From Cyclina sinensis (taxonomy: Eukaryota > Mollusca > Bivalvia > Venerida > Veneridae), in the NCBI GenBank assembly GCA_012932295.1, contig JAAONU010000003.1:26088361-26152360 (forward strand): a stretch of DNA of 64,000 nt, read 5' to 3'. Shown one piece after another: positions 47,301-56,758 of the stretch (its first letter is position 1; the number at the start of each line of letters is the position of its first letter). The translations under genes and the position numbers were made by a program. The notes beneath the pieces are model-generated. The model was not told where the DNA came from, ran no database searches, and saw nothing but the letters and a program-made list of their open reading frames with translations.

Positions 47301-50300
47301 CACATGGGGATTACGTTTGAATGTAAACAAAACAAAATTCATGATTTTTGAAAATGGCCGTCATACAACTCATGAGTTTTATCTTTATGATACACTGATA
47401 GAGGTAGTCTCAAGTTCTAAAAATTTAGGCAGTCATCTGTACAAAAATGGAAATTAATCTCACACATAAGAGTTGCACAACATGCAGCCTTTTTCATGCA
47501 TAGTATGTTTATTGTTAATAATAAGCTCAATCTGATTAAAATCATATCCTTAACATCGCTATGCTAACCATAGGGACATCACTATGCTAACCGTAGGGAC
47601 ATCGCTATGCTAACCGTAGGGACATCGTGAACTTCAGTCAGACTGTAATGAGCTAGACTCGCCTATCTCACAGAACTTACCAGGTAGTTTGTTTGATATG
47701 CTTGTAGCCCCTCTCCTGAATTATACTTTAAAAGTATGGGGGTATCACAAAAGTCCTGATGTTGAATCAGTGCATTCTAAACTAGAAATGGTTTTTGATT
47801 GAACAAAAACATATGTCTCCCCCCAGCCAGTTGCTGCAGGCAGTATTGAATCAGACGATTGTAAAATTTGACATTTAACCTCCAAGTGTGACCTTGACCT
47901 TGAGACACCACACCCGCAAAGTGGGTTCTGCATGTCGCCTTGATGAGGTGAACATCTGACCCAAGTTTCATAAAAATCCTTCAAGGGCTTTTGAAGATAC
48001 AGAGCGGACATGATTTTGTGGCATTTGACATTTAACCTCCATGTGTGACCTTGACCTTGAGACACCACACCCGCAAAGTGGGTTCTGCATGTCGCCTTGA
48101 TGAGTTGAACATCTGACCCAAGTTTCATAAAAATCCTTCAAGGGCTTTGGAAGATACAGAGCGGACACGATTTTGTGACGGACAGACGGATGGACAGACA
48201 GACAACCGGGGAAAAACAATATGTCTTCCCCGATGAGGTGAACATCTGACCCAAGTTTCATAAAAATCCTTCAAGGGCTTTTGAAGATACAGAGCGGACA
48301 CGATTTTGTGGCATTTGACATTTAGCCTCCAAGTGTGACCTTGACCTTGGGACACCACACCCGCAAAGTGGGTTCTGCACGTCACCTTAATGAGGTGAAC
48401 ATCTGACCCAAGTTTCATAAAAATCCTTCAAGGGCTTTTGAAGATACAGAGCGGACAAGATTTTGTTGCATTTGACATTTAACCTCCAAGTGTGACCTTG
48501 ACCTTGAGACACCACACCCGCAAAGTGGGTTCTGCACGTCGCCTTGATGAAGTGAACATCTGACCCAAGTTTCATAAAAATCCTTCAAGGGCTTTGGAAG
48601 ATACAGAGCGGACACAATTTTGTGACGGACAGACAGACGGACGGACGGACGGACGGACAGACGGACGGACGGACAGACGGGGGAAAAACAATATGTCTCC
48701 CCCATTTTTCTGTAGAAAGCTTCCCAGGGTGTAAGAACTTCCACAAATTTGCAGCTAATTTACAGAGAGTTAGGAAGACTTGCTATGTTTGTTTACAGAA
48801 AGTTAAAATGATAAAATAAATTGGTTTAAAAGACTTATTTATCAAAAATATACTTCTCTGTTGTTTAAAACGTATATCATGTTAAAGATTAAAGTTGATA
48901 GTGGAAAACTGGAAATAGGTATAATCAAAACAATTGGGCTTATCAGCTAGTAAAATGTTAGTCTCAATAATGTGACTTCAGGCAGGATGCTGCCTTTATG
49001 TCTGGATATTGACCTTTCATAAAACAGCACTATATTCAACTTTTTTAGTTGTACAATTATTTCAACTAGTAAAATGTTTACTTAGGCCAAACCAGTCTAA
49101 CATATTTTTGACAAAATCAGTTTAATATGTTGTTAAACTATAATGTTATTAAACAAAGAATTATTGACATGTGCCAGCATTAACCTGGTTTGCAGCAATT
49201 AATAACTCACCTCATTAAAAAACCTATAGTATGTTAAGTATTATTTTATGAATCGTACTTGGATTTTATACAAGGTAAGAAGCTCAGAATAGCATAAACA
49301 AAATTTTGAATTTCATCTCATGATCTTGCTATTGAAATAGGGAGACATGTAAATGTTTCAAAAAAAGACAGAATATGTATTCAGTTTATAAGATCAAATT
49401 TGGTTGAAAATGAATTCCATCATCTTTTAATTAATGTTCACAATCTAAAGATTTACTATACATGGCCAACGCTTTAGAAACTTGTTAATCAGAATAATGC
49501 CCATTGTCTTACAACTGCACCTTTTCATTTTTAGCAAGTATTACAAGTTTTTTGATGATACCTTTAAGTGTTTCAGTAACAGGCTTCATCAAAGTTTTTG
49601 CATGACTATGAAGATGACCTAGCAATCAAATAATAGCTGAAGTTTTTCTTCGAAACAGATAAACTAAAATAGGGGAAATACCATGGTGATCTCCATTAAA
49701 CTGAAACACTTGACAACTGCTTATATCCAAATCAAGAGCAACACAGAAGTCAAATATATCATTATATTTTTTATGTAAGTAATCTGTTCATAATAAAGTA
49801 ACAAAAATAACCTGAAATGTATAACAAGAGCCACCGCAAGCTGGGGCCACGCTCGACCTTTTCCTATTTCCAAAGGCAAACACATCAGAGGAAGCACATT
49901 ATGGTGAAGGGATTTCAAATGAAATATCATTTTGGAAATATAATTATCAAATTCATCCATACATAAAAAAGTTATGGCCAACTTTAGCAACATTCAGTAA
50001 TTTGACATTAAAGGTCAAGGTCAAGTTCAGTTTAACCTTCTTTGGAGGTATTGTCTAAAAGGTAGTTATGTCCAAGCATGAAGACACTACATCCATTAAC
50101 AACAATGACATGGCGAAGTTAAGCAATGTCAAGGTCATTTAAAGGTCAAGGTAATACTTGAATTGTTCAACACATTTGTTTTATTCTCAGTTTTAAAAAT
50201 ATTTTAAGCACATTTACATTAGAGGAAAATATTTGAGTTATTCTAATTGATTTATCAACAAAACAACAAAAGCAAAGAATAATCAAAAGAGTCAAAAGCG

Positions 50301-53300
50301 TGATTGGTTGTTCATGTACATTTTCGTGTTTACGTTATCTCATTACACGCATTCAGAATACATCGCCAATTATATGGAAGGGGATATCCGCCATTTCACA
50401 CATTTTTGTATTTGTTATTTCAATATGCCAATTTCTTTCAATGCTGCCAATTCAATTTCTATGTTGCTTTTCAGAAGCGCATTATCCATATATGTATGTA
50501 AATCGCAAAATTTTAATTATAACTCTAACTTTAATGTTGTAACGATTGAAAACTAATGAGTTTTTTAATTCAGTCATAAGAATTCATATGCAGATATTTT
50601 CATGATAAACAAGTGCTGAAATTGCTTACTATGCCAATAATATGAATATTGTCGAGTTATAATTAATGTTATGGACTTGAAATGCAATTATTTTAATTAT
50701 TGTTAAGAATTTATTTTGCTAACTTTCTCGTTTTATCTATATGCTTAACGTTTTAACTATATGCTTAAAATGACATTGATAAACTTCTTATTCCTATTTT
50801 CAAATTTATTATGATTTGGTCATATGCATGACACTTTAGTCGTTGCAGTTAGATGTTGACAAGCAAAACTCGTTTCTTTGGGCTAAAATGGGCCCTTTTA
50901 ACTAAAGGGGAATAACTGGTATAAACTGTAAAAATAATAATCGCTCCCCATACCGGTGTTGACACTAGTTTATACGAAGAAAATAAGTCCACAAACGTTG
51001 TTGTGATATTGATAATGATATAGATCTTCCATTCCCAAATTAAAGGTAATTCTGAACATTTAAATGATGACCCTTGGTGTCAAAATACAAAGCAAGTCAA
51101 ATCTCCATCGCGGCGGTGACCTTGTTCTCTCCTCGTGTTTCATGTGGTAGTATATTCCCGGGGAGGGAGCAGTTATTTTTTCTACGGCGACCTCTGTCGT
51201 AAAAATGGGGCCTGGTTCTTGGCTTAAATTTATAATGTCAAAATCATTACAAGAACAATCGTATTTTGTTGCAATCATTTTTTATGGGGACGATTATATG
51301 TTAGATAATGTTGGACTTTATAATTATGCATATCTTTCTGGAAACAAATATATGTTTGATAATGGTTTTAGAAAGTTAGCAAAACACATTCTTAATGATC
51401 ATTCAAATAATTGCGTATAAAGTACATTAAATTAATTATAACTCAACGGTTTTCATATTATTGGCATAGTAAGCAAATCAAATGCTTAATCATTATAAAA
51501 TCATTTGCATATGAATTCTTATGACAGAATTATAAAAATCATACTAGTTTTCAATGGTTGCAACATTAAAAGTAGTGTTATAATTAAAATATTGCAATTT
51601 TGTAACATACAAATATGGATAATGCACTTCTAAAAAGCAACATGGGAAATGAATTGGCAGCGTTGAAAAGAAATTGGCATATTGAAATAACAAATACAAT
51701 AATGTGTGAAATGGCGGATATCCCCTTCCATACGATCAGCTAACGACTATTTCAATGTGTAGTAAATTTATGAATGACTTTTTTGTTGATGAATACTAAA
51801 TTACTAACTTGTTATTTTTTTACAGTTTTATGTGCCAAAAAATTGAAATTATACCTCATGCTTTCAAATTCAACAGAATTCTGCACAAAAACTTTTATCA
51901 AAACTGCAATGAAAACTCATCAGTGATCAGTGTTTCTAGAGTTATGCCCCCTTTTTCACATGGAAAATAATTTAACTTTTGTATAAATACTAATATCTTG
52001 AATATTTAAAATCACAAAGTTATTAATCTTAAGTGAAGTGCATAACAGTAATGGGGGACATTAGTGGATTATCTACCCTGAATACTCTCTGATATTACAT
52101 TGGTCCTTCCATTTGGATTCCTCCTTTTATCCCTATTTTCTCTTTTGGTATGGTGATAATTTAGCTTAATTATTTGCAACAATGGTAGTCAGATTACACA
52201 TTAAGTTTGGCAATATGTTTTGTTAACACCATTATCTTTGTTTTTTGATAATCCTAACTTTTTATTTAATATATAAGTGACAAATTTCACAATTAAAATT
52301 CAAGACCATCACAATTAGAAACAAGGATAAAGTCAGAGGATTCCAACTGAAAGGACCAATGTACTATTTGGTCTACCTTTGATGTTATCTGAGTAAGGGA
52401 GATAATGTGGAACCTGTCTTATCTAAACTCGTCCGGACCAGGTGAAAAGTTCGGATTAGAAGGGTTTCCGGATTAGAAGGGTTTTGCACATGCAGGTCGG
52501 ATCACATTCTTAGCAGGAAAATGTACAAAAAATGGATTTTTATATGATGTGTTTTTATTTTTGCACATTATCAACCAAAACATAGTACAGTACATGCATA
52601 TTTACTAAATGAACAAGATAGGTATCAAAACCAGTTCTGCTTTACTTTGCAATATAGAATGCATTTAATATAAATTCATTAATTTCACTCTTATTTTACT
52701 AATGTTCTGATAATACTCATACATTAATTTGTTATCAGGAATGTTCCCCATTATTGAATAGCATCATATCACTCTTGAAATTAATTTCATTATGTCGTTT
52801 CTCTTTACATACAAGCTGGGCACCGCATGCGATGCTCAAATTAGACTCTGAAATGACCATAGTGTCTCTTGTCACATCTGTATGTCACAACTCAGAAAAT
52901 ACTCGAGGGATTGCATTTATACTTTATACAATGGTCATACTTATGTGACACGTAAGTCCAAACAGCTCAGTTTTGGATTATCTCCATTACTTCAATGTTG
53001 AAATTATGCTTGTCTAGAACAAGAGCACTGCAAGGTGATATTGAGCAATTTGTTTCAATAACATCTATCCACCTATGAAGTTTCAAGTCAATAGCTTTGA
53101 TAATGTAGGAGTACAGTCCAGACAAACATCAAGTACAAAAATTGAACTTAGGGGAATAACTCCAAAATCATGAAGTGTACAGTGATCGTTCTTGTGCACT
53201 GCACTCTGCCTCAATGAGATTTATCCACCTGTGAAGTTTCAAGTCAATACCTTTGTAGCAACAACACAGTATATAAGGGGACTGCTCTTAGGAACCTTAT

Positions 53301-56300
53301 CATACTGTTGCTATATTCGTCAAAAATAAAAACATTTACAACAACTGGACATCTTGTAACTTTTCCGGTAAGAATTATTTCTTGTTACAGTTTATCCTTA
53401 AATAATTTTTGATGTAAAATTAAGTTCAATACTAGTAAATGCGGTTTGTGTTAATGTCATAATGTGTAGATAATTACTTGACTTTCTTTGATGCAACCGA
53501 GGCCTTTGGGCCAGCCGACTCTTGGGTTTGGTGACTCTGGTGGTAGAGCTTGTACCGGTTATGGGGAATTAGTCCAGAGCCCCTTTGTTGTCCAAGTTTA
53601 AGGGTTGTAAGATCCACACTACACCCTATGTGCTGAGTATGGAAAGCTGAATAGTAAATGTCAGTGAAAACACAAATCGTTTCTTCCAATTTCGTTCCAA
53701 TATTTTCTTTAATAGATGTTCAATAGTATTTCATCAAATTTTGTAATATTCAGTTATTGTGATTCATATAAAATCAATGTTCCCTTTTTCCTGATCCTTT
53801 GACAATCACTAAATTTCTAAATTTAAATCTAGATTCATAAATAATTATTTCTATTCCTATCCTTTGGCAGTCTGTTTACAGTCTTTCCTTATCCACCGTT
53901 AAACCAACTCTGAATTTCTGTTACTAGGAGAAATTTTAAGAAAAACATTTTACCCAATGAAATAAAAGTTACATGAAAGAAAACTGACCAATAAAAAGAT
54001 TCCAAGACATCAATAAGGCTTAATTTTGTAGACAGGGAAATAGCCTTATGGCTTCTCACCTTGATCAATAATAATAAATAAAATTTATTTACTAAACAAA
54101 GAAATTGCCCCAAGCTGTGAAACTGCCAATCTGTCTTAAGATAAACTTTGTTATAAGAATTTCCTGTCAAAACTTGTCACCTTTTACTTTTAGTGTGAAA
54201 GATTTAATAACTTATTTCCTTAAGTTACTTGAAAGGTCTTACAAATAAAGACTTTACTTTTGAAAAAGTCATAATAAAAAAAAACATGTTAAAACAACAT
54301 TCACACAAACATACATACCAAACAATTTTATATTATAGCTAATATTTACAGAATTTATCTATTATTTTATTTTTCATTATTTTTCTATTTTTATTTATTT
54401 ATTATTTAATAAAACATGAGGTGTAATATGCCCACTGTGACAAATATTTTAATTTTGTTTATCAAAATAAAGTTTCTTAATTTAAGTTGATAACATATAT
54501 TACTTGTACTGTATTTATAAAGTTCAAGTGATTGCTTTGAGTGTATATATATTTGAATCATTGTAGGAAATATTTCTCTTTATATCTTTTTATTTCACAT
54601 AAAAATTACTAAAGATTTTTCTCATTTGGTACACTCAATAAAAGTGAGTTTCCCCAAGATAAATTCCTAAACTTATTGGCTTAGTGGCTACAGTTACGGA
54701 ACTGTAATCCTAGCCTCCGAGTCTAGGATTATGGAAGTTCCGTAATCCTAGACAAACCCACTGAAAAAAAGGCTACAGTTACAGAAGTTTTTTAAAGAGG
54801 CATATTTTCAACAGTTAAATATCAAATAGCATGCCAAATTTATTTTTTATTCATTAAACAAACCATTTTACCAAATTTGTGTTATCAAACTGTCATTTTG
54901 TATGCAATTTCGATTGTTGTTGTTTCAGTTACGAACTAATGTTAAATATTATTGTTATCTTCACACTGTCACTTGAGCATTCAGTAACAGTTGGAATTAT
55001 TTAGTTATAATATTTTTTTTTTGAAAATAAAATGTTGTATTATTGTGTAAATCACTCTTACTTGCCCATCTACATCCAGGCCACACCACCAGGAGGTACT
55101 CCAGTGACCCCAGTCGTCTTTGAAGTGTCTGTAGATGACGACAATGACATTTAACCATTTAATGTTAGTCGATACAACAACCACCAAGACGGCGTATCAT
55201 AACATTAGTGTTGACTCATTTTGGAGAAAATGTAATATTTGAGACAATTTACAGTTTATCACTCTATTTTGGGTATGTAACTCTTCTTTAAAAAAAACTT
55301 CCGTAACCATAGCCTATTCCAGTGGGTTTGTCTAGGATTACGGAACTTGTATGAAGTTGCATTAAATTCCAACCAGTAGTTTTTAAGATATGCTCTGGAC
55401 AAGGAAATCCAACAAAGGACAATAACTCTGCAAGTAGTGAAGATCAAGTTTCAGCTCTTGGACAATGCACTTCCACTTATTATGCTTGATCATTGTATGA
55501 AGTTGCACTGAATTCCAACCAGTAGTTTTCAACTTACGCTCTGGACAAAGAAAACCAACAAAGGGCAATAACTCTGAAAATATAGAAGACGGATTTATGA
55601 TTCTTGAACATTGTGCTTCCTCTCATTGTGCTTGACCATTGTACATGTATGAAGTTGCACTGAATTCCAACCAGTAGTTTTCAAGTTATGCTCCAGACAA
55701 GGAAAACTAATAAAGGGCAATAAGTCTGCAAATAGTACAGACGGAGTTATGATTCTTGGACAGTGCATTTCCACTCATTGTGCTTGACCATTGTATGAAA
55801 TTGCACTGAATTCCAACCAGTAGTTTTCAAGTTAAGCTCCGGACAAGATACAGCCCGACCGACCGACCAACCACCGAGTGACTTCTTATATACCCCCCAA
55901 AACGAAGTTATTTTATAAATACCCGTGACTTTCTTACACGTGACTATAAACATCTACGTTAAATTAATTATCATAAGTTGCGCTCAGTCAGCTTAGGCCG
56001 GTACCGAGGATAAACAAACCTAATCAGTCAGTCAGTCAGTCATATAATGTATCAGTTATTCAAAAAATCAATAACAATATTTTTATTCACTTGTATATTT
56101 ACGAATTGTAAACAAAGATGGCCGCCGACATGGTAATGAACTGTTGAAATAGGTCATTTGAAATTTTCGGAGCCGTCTAAACATAAAAAAGACACTCTGA
56201 AATGCAGGAAAGAATGAAGTTTAAATAATTATTAATATTGAGATAATATTACTGTTAAAATACGGAAGATTAAATTGTTAGTACACCGCTAAATGAATAT

Positions 56301-56758
56301 ATCGGCATATGTATTTTTTGACGTTTCTGACCAACCTGATAGTAGAATCTAGCCCAACAAATTGTGCGCAAGGCCAAGGGCTGTTTATTATATTGACGAT
56401 GGTCGCCCGACATCTATGTAATATCAGTTTGTAAATCGGTCGGTCTTGCAGTCGAAATATTGAGACCAAGTAGAATCTAGCTCCTGTGAAACTGATAAAA
56501 ATCTAATCAAAATATCAGCTAGATCTACAGAATAATGTTATCAGGATCTTTCAAATAGAAGACCTTGACTGTAAGCATAAAGGTAAATTAATCCTATTGT
56601 AATCGATTGTGTGATGTCTTTTAACAGACAGACATATTCTGAAATGTTAAATTATGTCCTATAACTTTATGATAGAAAAGAAAGAATATGGTACCTGAAA
56701 AAAGCGAAAATAGCAAAAAGATCCGTGCAGTATACATCCTTACAACATGTGCCGCCAT
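35206..56758 (-). CDS. VOPP1/WBP1-like type I membrane protein with CC-pair ectodomain and PPxY tail
   Basis: Six exons (56695-56758, 46865-46918, 39197-39268, 37174-37390, 35810-35913, 35206-35393) join in frame to 232 residues. Residues 1-29 form a signal peptide (hydrophobic core FLLFSLFSVILVGVQA). Residues 30-135 are a Cys-rich lumenal/extracellular domain: CGSKLC, DWQICESSVDGGTC, then a strict CC-x4-CC-x5 series. Residues about 142-160 are a single membrane span beginning RWWYIFFFLAPL, followed by the stop-transfer RRRRR. The cytoplasmic tail is Pro/Gln/Asn-rich and holds PPPAY (221-224 = PPAY), a WW-domain ligand. Vertebrate VOPP1 and WBP1 share this plan (signal, CC pairs, W-Y-F span, basic stop, PPxY) and recruit WW proteins at endosomes/lysosomes. 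The CC array is far longer here. A second in-frame Met follows at 56737. Assignment to the family is by architecture, not alignment. Confidence 0.85.
35810..35913 (-). CDS. VOPP1-like, exon 5 (membrane span)
   Basis: Acceptor tattttcag, donor GAT|gtaagt. Encodes SGGPFRWWYIFFFLAPLAAL, IGVIV, then RRRRRAAYLR: one span and a stop-transfer cluster. Confidence 0.88.
36655..36985 (+). repeat. Short repeat with gacagacggatggacag end
   Basis: Contains gttgccatagcaaccaaat, catgtttcatgaaaatattcc and the closing gacagacggatggacaggc then gtcccaagggactaa. Same style as the other arrays. Lies in the intron between membrane-protein exons 5 and 4. Confidence 0.5.
37174..37390 (-). CDS. VOPP1-like, exon 4 (CC-pair array)
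   Basis: 217 nt between gttttcag and ATAG|gtaatt. Holds eight CC pairs spaced alternately four and five residues: CCGISTCC, CCGFNTCC, CCSPNYCC, CCGFQQCC, linked by PQHSE, PEGSV, EQGTT and closed by GAGAHCDGGMC. All four 13-residue units lie in this one exon. Confidence 0.9.
38095..39012 (+). repeat. 146-bp tandem array, near-identical copies
   Basis: Five full 146-bp periods preceded by a shorter unit (38129-38225) and ended by a partial one. Each has catcttgatgtggtaaacat, tttcatcaaaattcttcaaa, gagttacagagcggacagga and gtcactgtgaccttgacctt. I see almost no differences between copies. Overlapping 60-codon open frames are artefacts of the period. Confidence 0.93.
39012..39060 (+). repeat. (GCCCATCC)n microsatellite
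   Basis: About five copies of cccatccg closing the 146-bp array, ending cccgccatacccc. The tandem core plus microsatellite layout is that of pearl-type elements. Confidence 0.9.
39197..39268 (-). CDS. VOPP1-like, exon 3
   Basis: 72 nt, acceptor tattttcag, donor GCG|gtgagt. Encodes DWQICESSVDGGTCYNRSAR and IDCS; one N-x-S sequon (NRS). Confidence 0.82.
39370..40265 (+). repeat. Degenerate tandem-core repeat (about 140-bp unit)
   Basis: Four or five diverged units with gacccctggggcggggccaa, gggcataatttgaacaac, tagaggacctgta and aaatctctagcctttgtcat. It ends acgacggacgacgcatgacg and atagctcacca. Same family as the core at 31.7-32.4 kb and 43.1-43.7 kb. Confidence 0.7.
40270..40710 (+). repeat. 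Degenerate repeat, three units
   Basis: Three units of about 140 bp with ttcttgtgttctgcactcct, gagatatatccacctat, aagtttcaagttgatacctc and ttatgctccagacaaaaatt. Related copies occur at 42190-42300 and 52975-53265. Confidence 0.65.
40715..42172 (+). repeat. Degenerate tandem array bounded by CTCACCTGAG / CTCAGGTGAG
   Basis: Starts caagagggccatgatggccc with gctcacctgag and ends cagctcaggtgagcta, so the ends are inverted. Between them are about ten diverged units of roughly 125-145 bp with gacctagtttttgaccccag, atgacccatattcgaac, aacaacctttctgacaaatt and tttggactgaaaatgtaacc. A cagacggaagacggaca stretch precedes the 3' end. Confidence 0.75.
42350..43938 (+). repeat. Composite repeat element with GCTCACCTG / CAGGTGAGC ends
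   Basis: Left end gtgggccaatggccctaaag and tgctcacctgg; right end cactttgtgccaggtgagct. Left half: four units with aaaaagtaggtcagtaggtc. Right half: units with caatcttggtagaggtccac and aggccttgcggtttctgaca. A T-run joined to a G-run (about 42953-42992) sits in the middle. Confidence 0.7.
43939..45868 (+). repeat. About 13-copy degenerate tandem array (about 143-bp unit) with 3' hairpin
   Basis: Repeated words: cactgcacttcctctcattg, tgcttgaccattgtatgaag, ttgcactgaattccaaccag, tagttttcaagttatgctcc, gggcaataactctgcaaata. It ends gaccaacagcccgaccaacc and a terminal hairpin at 45834-45865 (tatacccccaaac / gttttgggggtata). Confidence 0.85.
46195..46618 (+). repeat. Degenerate repeat ending in a TATGTCTCCC hairpin
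   Basis: Two or three units with actgtgaccttgacctt and tactgaccccaaa. The end is a stem-loop: tatgtctccc, an 8-nt loop region, then gggagacata (46588-46616). Confidence 0.7.
46865..46918 (-). CDS. VOPP1-like, exon 2 (signal cleavage site)
   Basis: 54 nt, acceptor tatttcag, donor AAG|gtatgc, phase 1 on both sides. Encodes VILVGVQAFESCGSKLCK; predicted cleavage is after VQA. Confidence 0.8.
46990..47065 (-). repeat. tRNA-like SINE remnant
   Basis: On the - strand: taacatggttagagtgtctc (A-box-like), tgcattgtattatgtgatgt, then cctgggttcaaaccttgac with a good B box. Inferred SINE head. Confidence 0.45.
47222..47790 (+). mobile_element. Non-LTR retrotransposon (LINE) reverse-transcriptase fragment
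   Basis: Broken + strand frames give LQSMLNAIEVLVTHGDY, then FENGRHTTHEFYLYDTLIEV with SSSKNLGSHLYKNGN, and further on GSLFDMLVAPLLNYTLKVWG with YHKSPDVESVHSK. These resemble the thumb/connection end of jockey/CR1-type reverse transcriptases. Stops and frame changes show it is dead. A 23-bp tandem repeat lies inside it. Confidence 0.7.
47552..47627 (+). repeat. 23-bp tandem repeat, three copies
   Basis: Unit acatcgctatgctaaccgt plus aggg, three times with one or two substitutions, inside the LINE fragment. Confidence 0.85.
47800..48715 (+). repeat. About 155-bp tandem array with (GACG)n and GGGGGA..TCCCCC hairpin end
   Basis: Four units, one interrupted by an inner element end (about 48170-48235), containing tgtgaccttgaccttgagac, accacacccgcaaagtgggt, aagtttcataaaaatccttc and agatacagagcggaca. 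The right end is a GACG-type microsatellite (48627-48680) followed by gggggaaaaacaatatgtct and ccccc. Related to the 146-bp array at 38 kb. Confidence 0.85.
49820..50165 (+). repeat. Repeat starting acaagagccaccgcaag
   Basis: Contains gccaccgcaagctggggcca, then two tggccaactttagcaacatt/taaaggtcaaggtcaag-type units. Same dispersed bivalve style; the nuclear-receptor-like motif is in the opposite orientation here. Confidence 0.55.
50373..51732. mobile_element. Large fold-back/TIR element, about 1.36 kb
   Basis: Ends tatggaaggggatatccgcc and ggcggatatccccttccata are perfect inverted copies. The arms extend about 280 bp inward (to about 50650 and from about 51450) at roughly 90% similarity. The middle (about 50650-51450) is unique. 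An open frame at 51205-51420 has no recognisable content. I see no transposase. Target-site duplication is unclear. Confidence 0.8.
52053..52749. mobile_element. MITE-like element, second copy, interrupted
   Basis: Closely matches 19973-20350 from gggggacattagtggattat to ttgttatcaggaatg, but carries about 322 extra bases at 52407-52728. Confidence 0.75.
52407..52728. mobile_element. Nested insertion, pogo/Tigger-like non-autonomous element
   Basis: The insertion is bracketed by taat on both sides (52403-52406 and 52725-52728), present once in the uninterrupted copy. It begins gtggaacctgtcttatctaa and has gaaaagttcggattagaagg, words that resemble pogo/jerky-type MITEs. Family assignment is tentative. 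Confidence 0.6.
52975..53265 (+). repeat. Degenerate repeat, two units
   Basis: Units with caataacatctatccaccta, tgaagtttcaagtcaatagc and cttgtgcactgcactctgcc; same family as 40270-40710. Confidence 0.6.
53474..53632 (-). CDS. Possible terminal exon of an unrecognised nested gene
   Basis: After acceptor ccatactcag, 52 codons and TAA: HIGCSVDLTTLKLGQQRGSG, LIPHNRYKLYH, ending ASVASKKVK. Composition and codon use look coding and phase 0 fits the donor at 55062. It lies in intron 1 of the VOPP1-like gene, same strand. No family recognised. Confidence 0.35.
   Translation of the reverse strand, partial: HIGCSVDLTTLKLGQQRGSGLIPHNRYKLYHQSHQTQESAGPKASVASKKVK
54728..55349. mobile_element. 620-bp TIR element
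   Basis: Terminal inverted repeats of about 65 bp: agttccgtaatcctagacaa through ggctacagttac and ttttttaaag at the left, mirrored at 55283-55349. Adjacent tandem sequence at 54690-54730 repeats part of the arm. It contains the possible exon at 55062-55187. Confidence 0.7.
55062..55187 (-). CDS. Possible exon inside TIR element
   Basis: A frame from ATG 55187 ends DDWGHWSTSWWCGLDVDGQ before a consensus donor CAA|gtaaga. An internal acceptor (catctacag at 55129) could shorten it to start at 55128. It may pair with the exon at 53474-53632. Its location inside a TIR element makes a TE-derived or chance exon plausible. Confidence 0.25.
55349..55920 (+). repeat. Four-copy array, same family as 43939-45868, with half hairpin
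   Basis: Four units with gaagttgcactgaattccaa, gggcaataactctgaaaata and ttgtgcttgaccattg, then cgaccgaccgaccaaccacc and ttatataccccccaaaac. The right arm of the terminal hairpin is missing. Confidence 0.8.
56024..56042 (+). repeat. (GTCA)n microsatellite
   Basis: About five cagt units, part of atcagtcagtcagtcagtca. Confidence 0.85.
56695..56758 (-). CDS. VOPP1-like, exon 1 (signal peptide start)
   Basis: MAAHVVRMYTARIFLLFSLF and S, then one base before donor CAG|gtacca. The frame is open further upstream; I chose the ATG at 56758 because it is followed by GCGGC and starts the hydrophobic leader. The Met at 56737 is the alternative. Confidence 0.75.

Noticed and set aside
47745..48744. Overlapping - strand open frames of 60-130 codons
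   Set aside because: They follow the 155-bp repeat and its GACG tract; no gene signal.
51205..51420. 71-codon frame inside the fold-back element as a transposase
   Set aside because: No catalytic motif or family resemblance.
56115..56132. YY1-like aagatggccgcc with ATG as start of a + strand gene
   Set aside because: Only five codons before a possible donor and no following exon found; kept out of the gene list.
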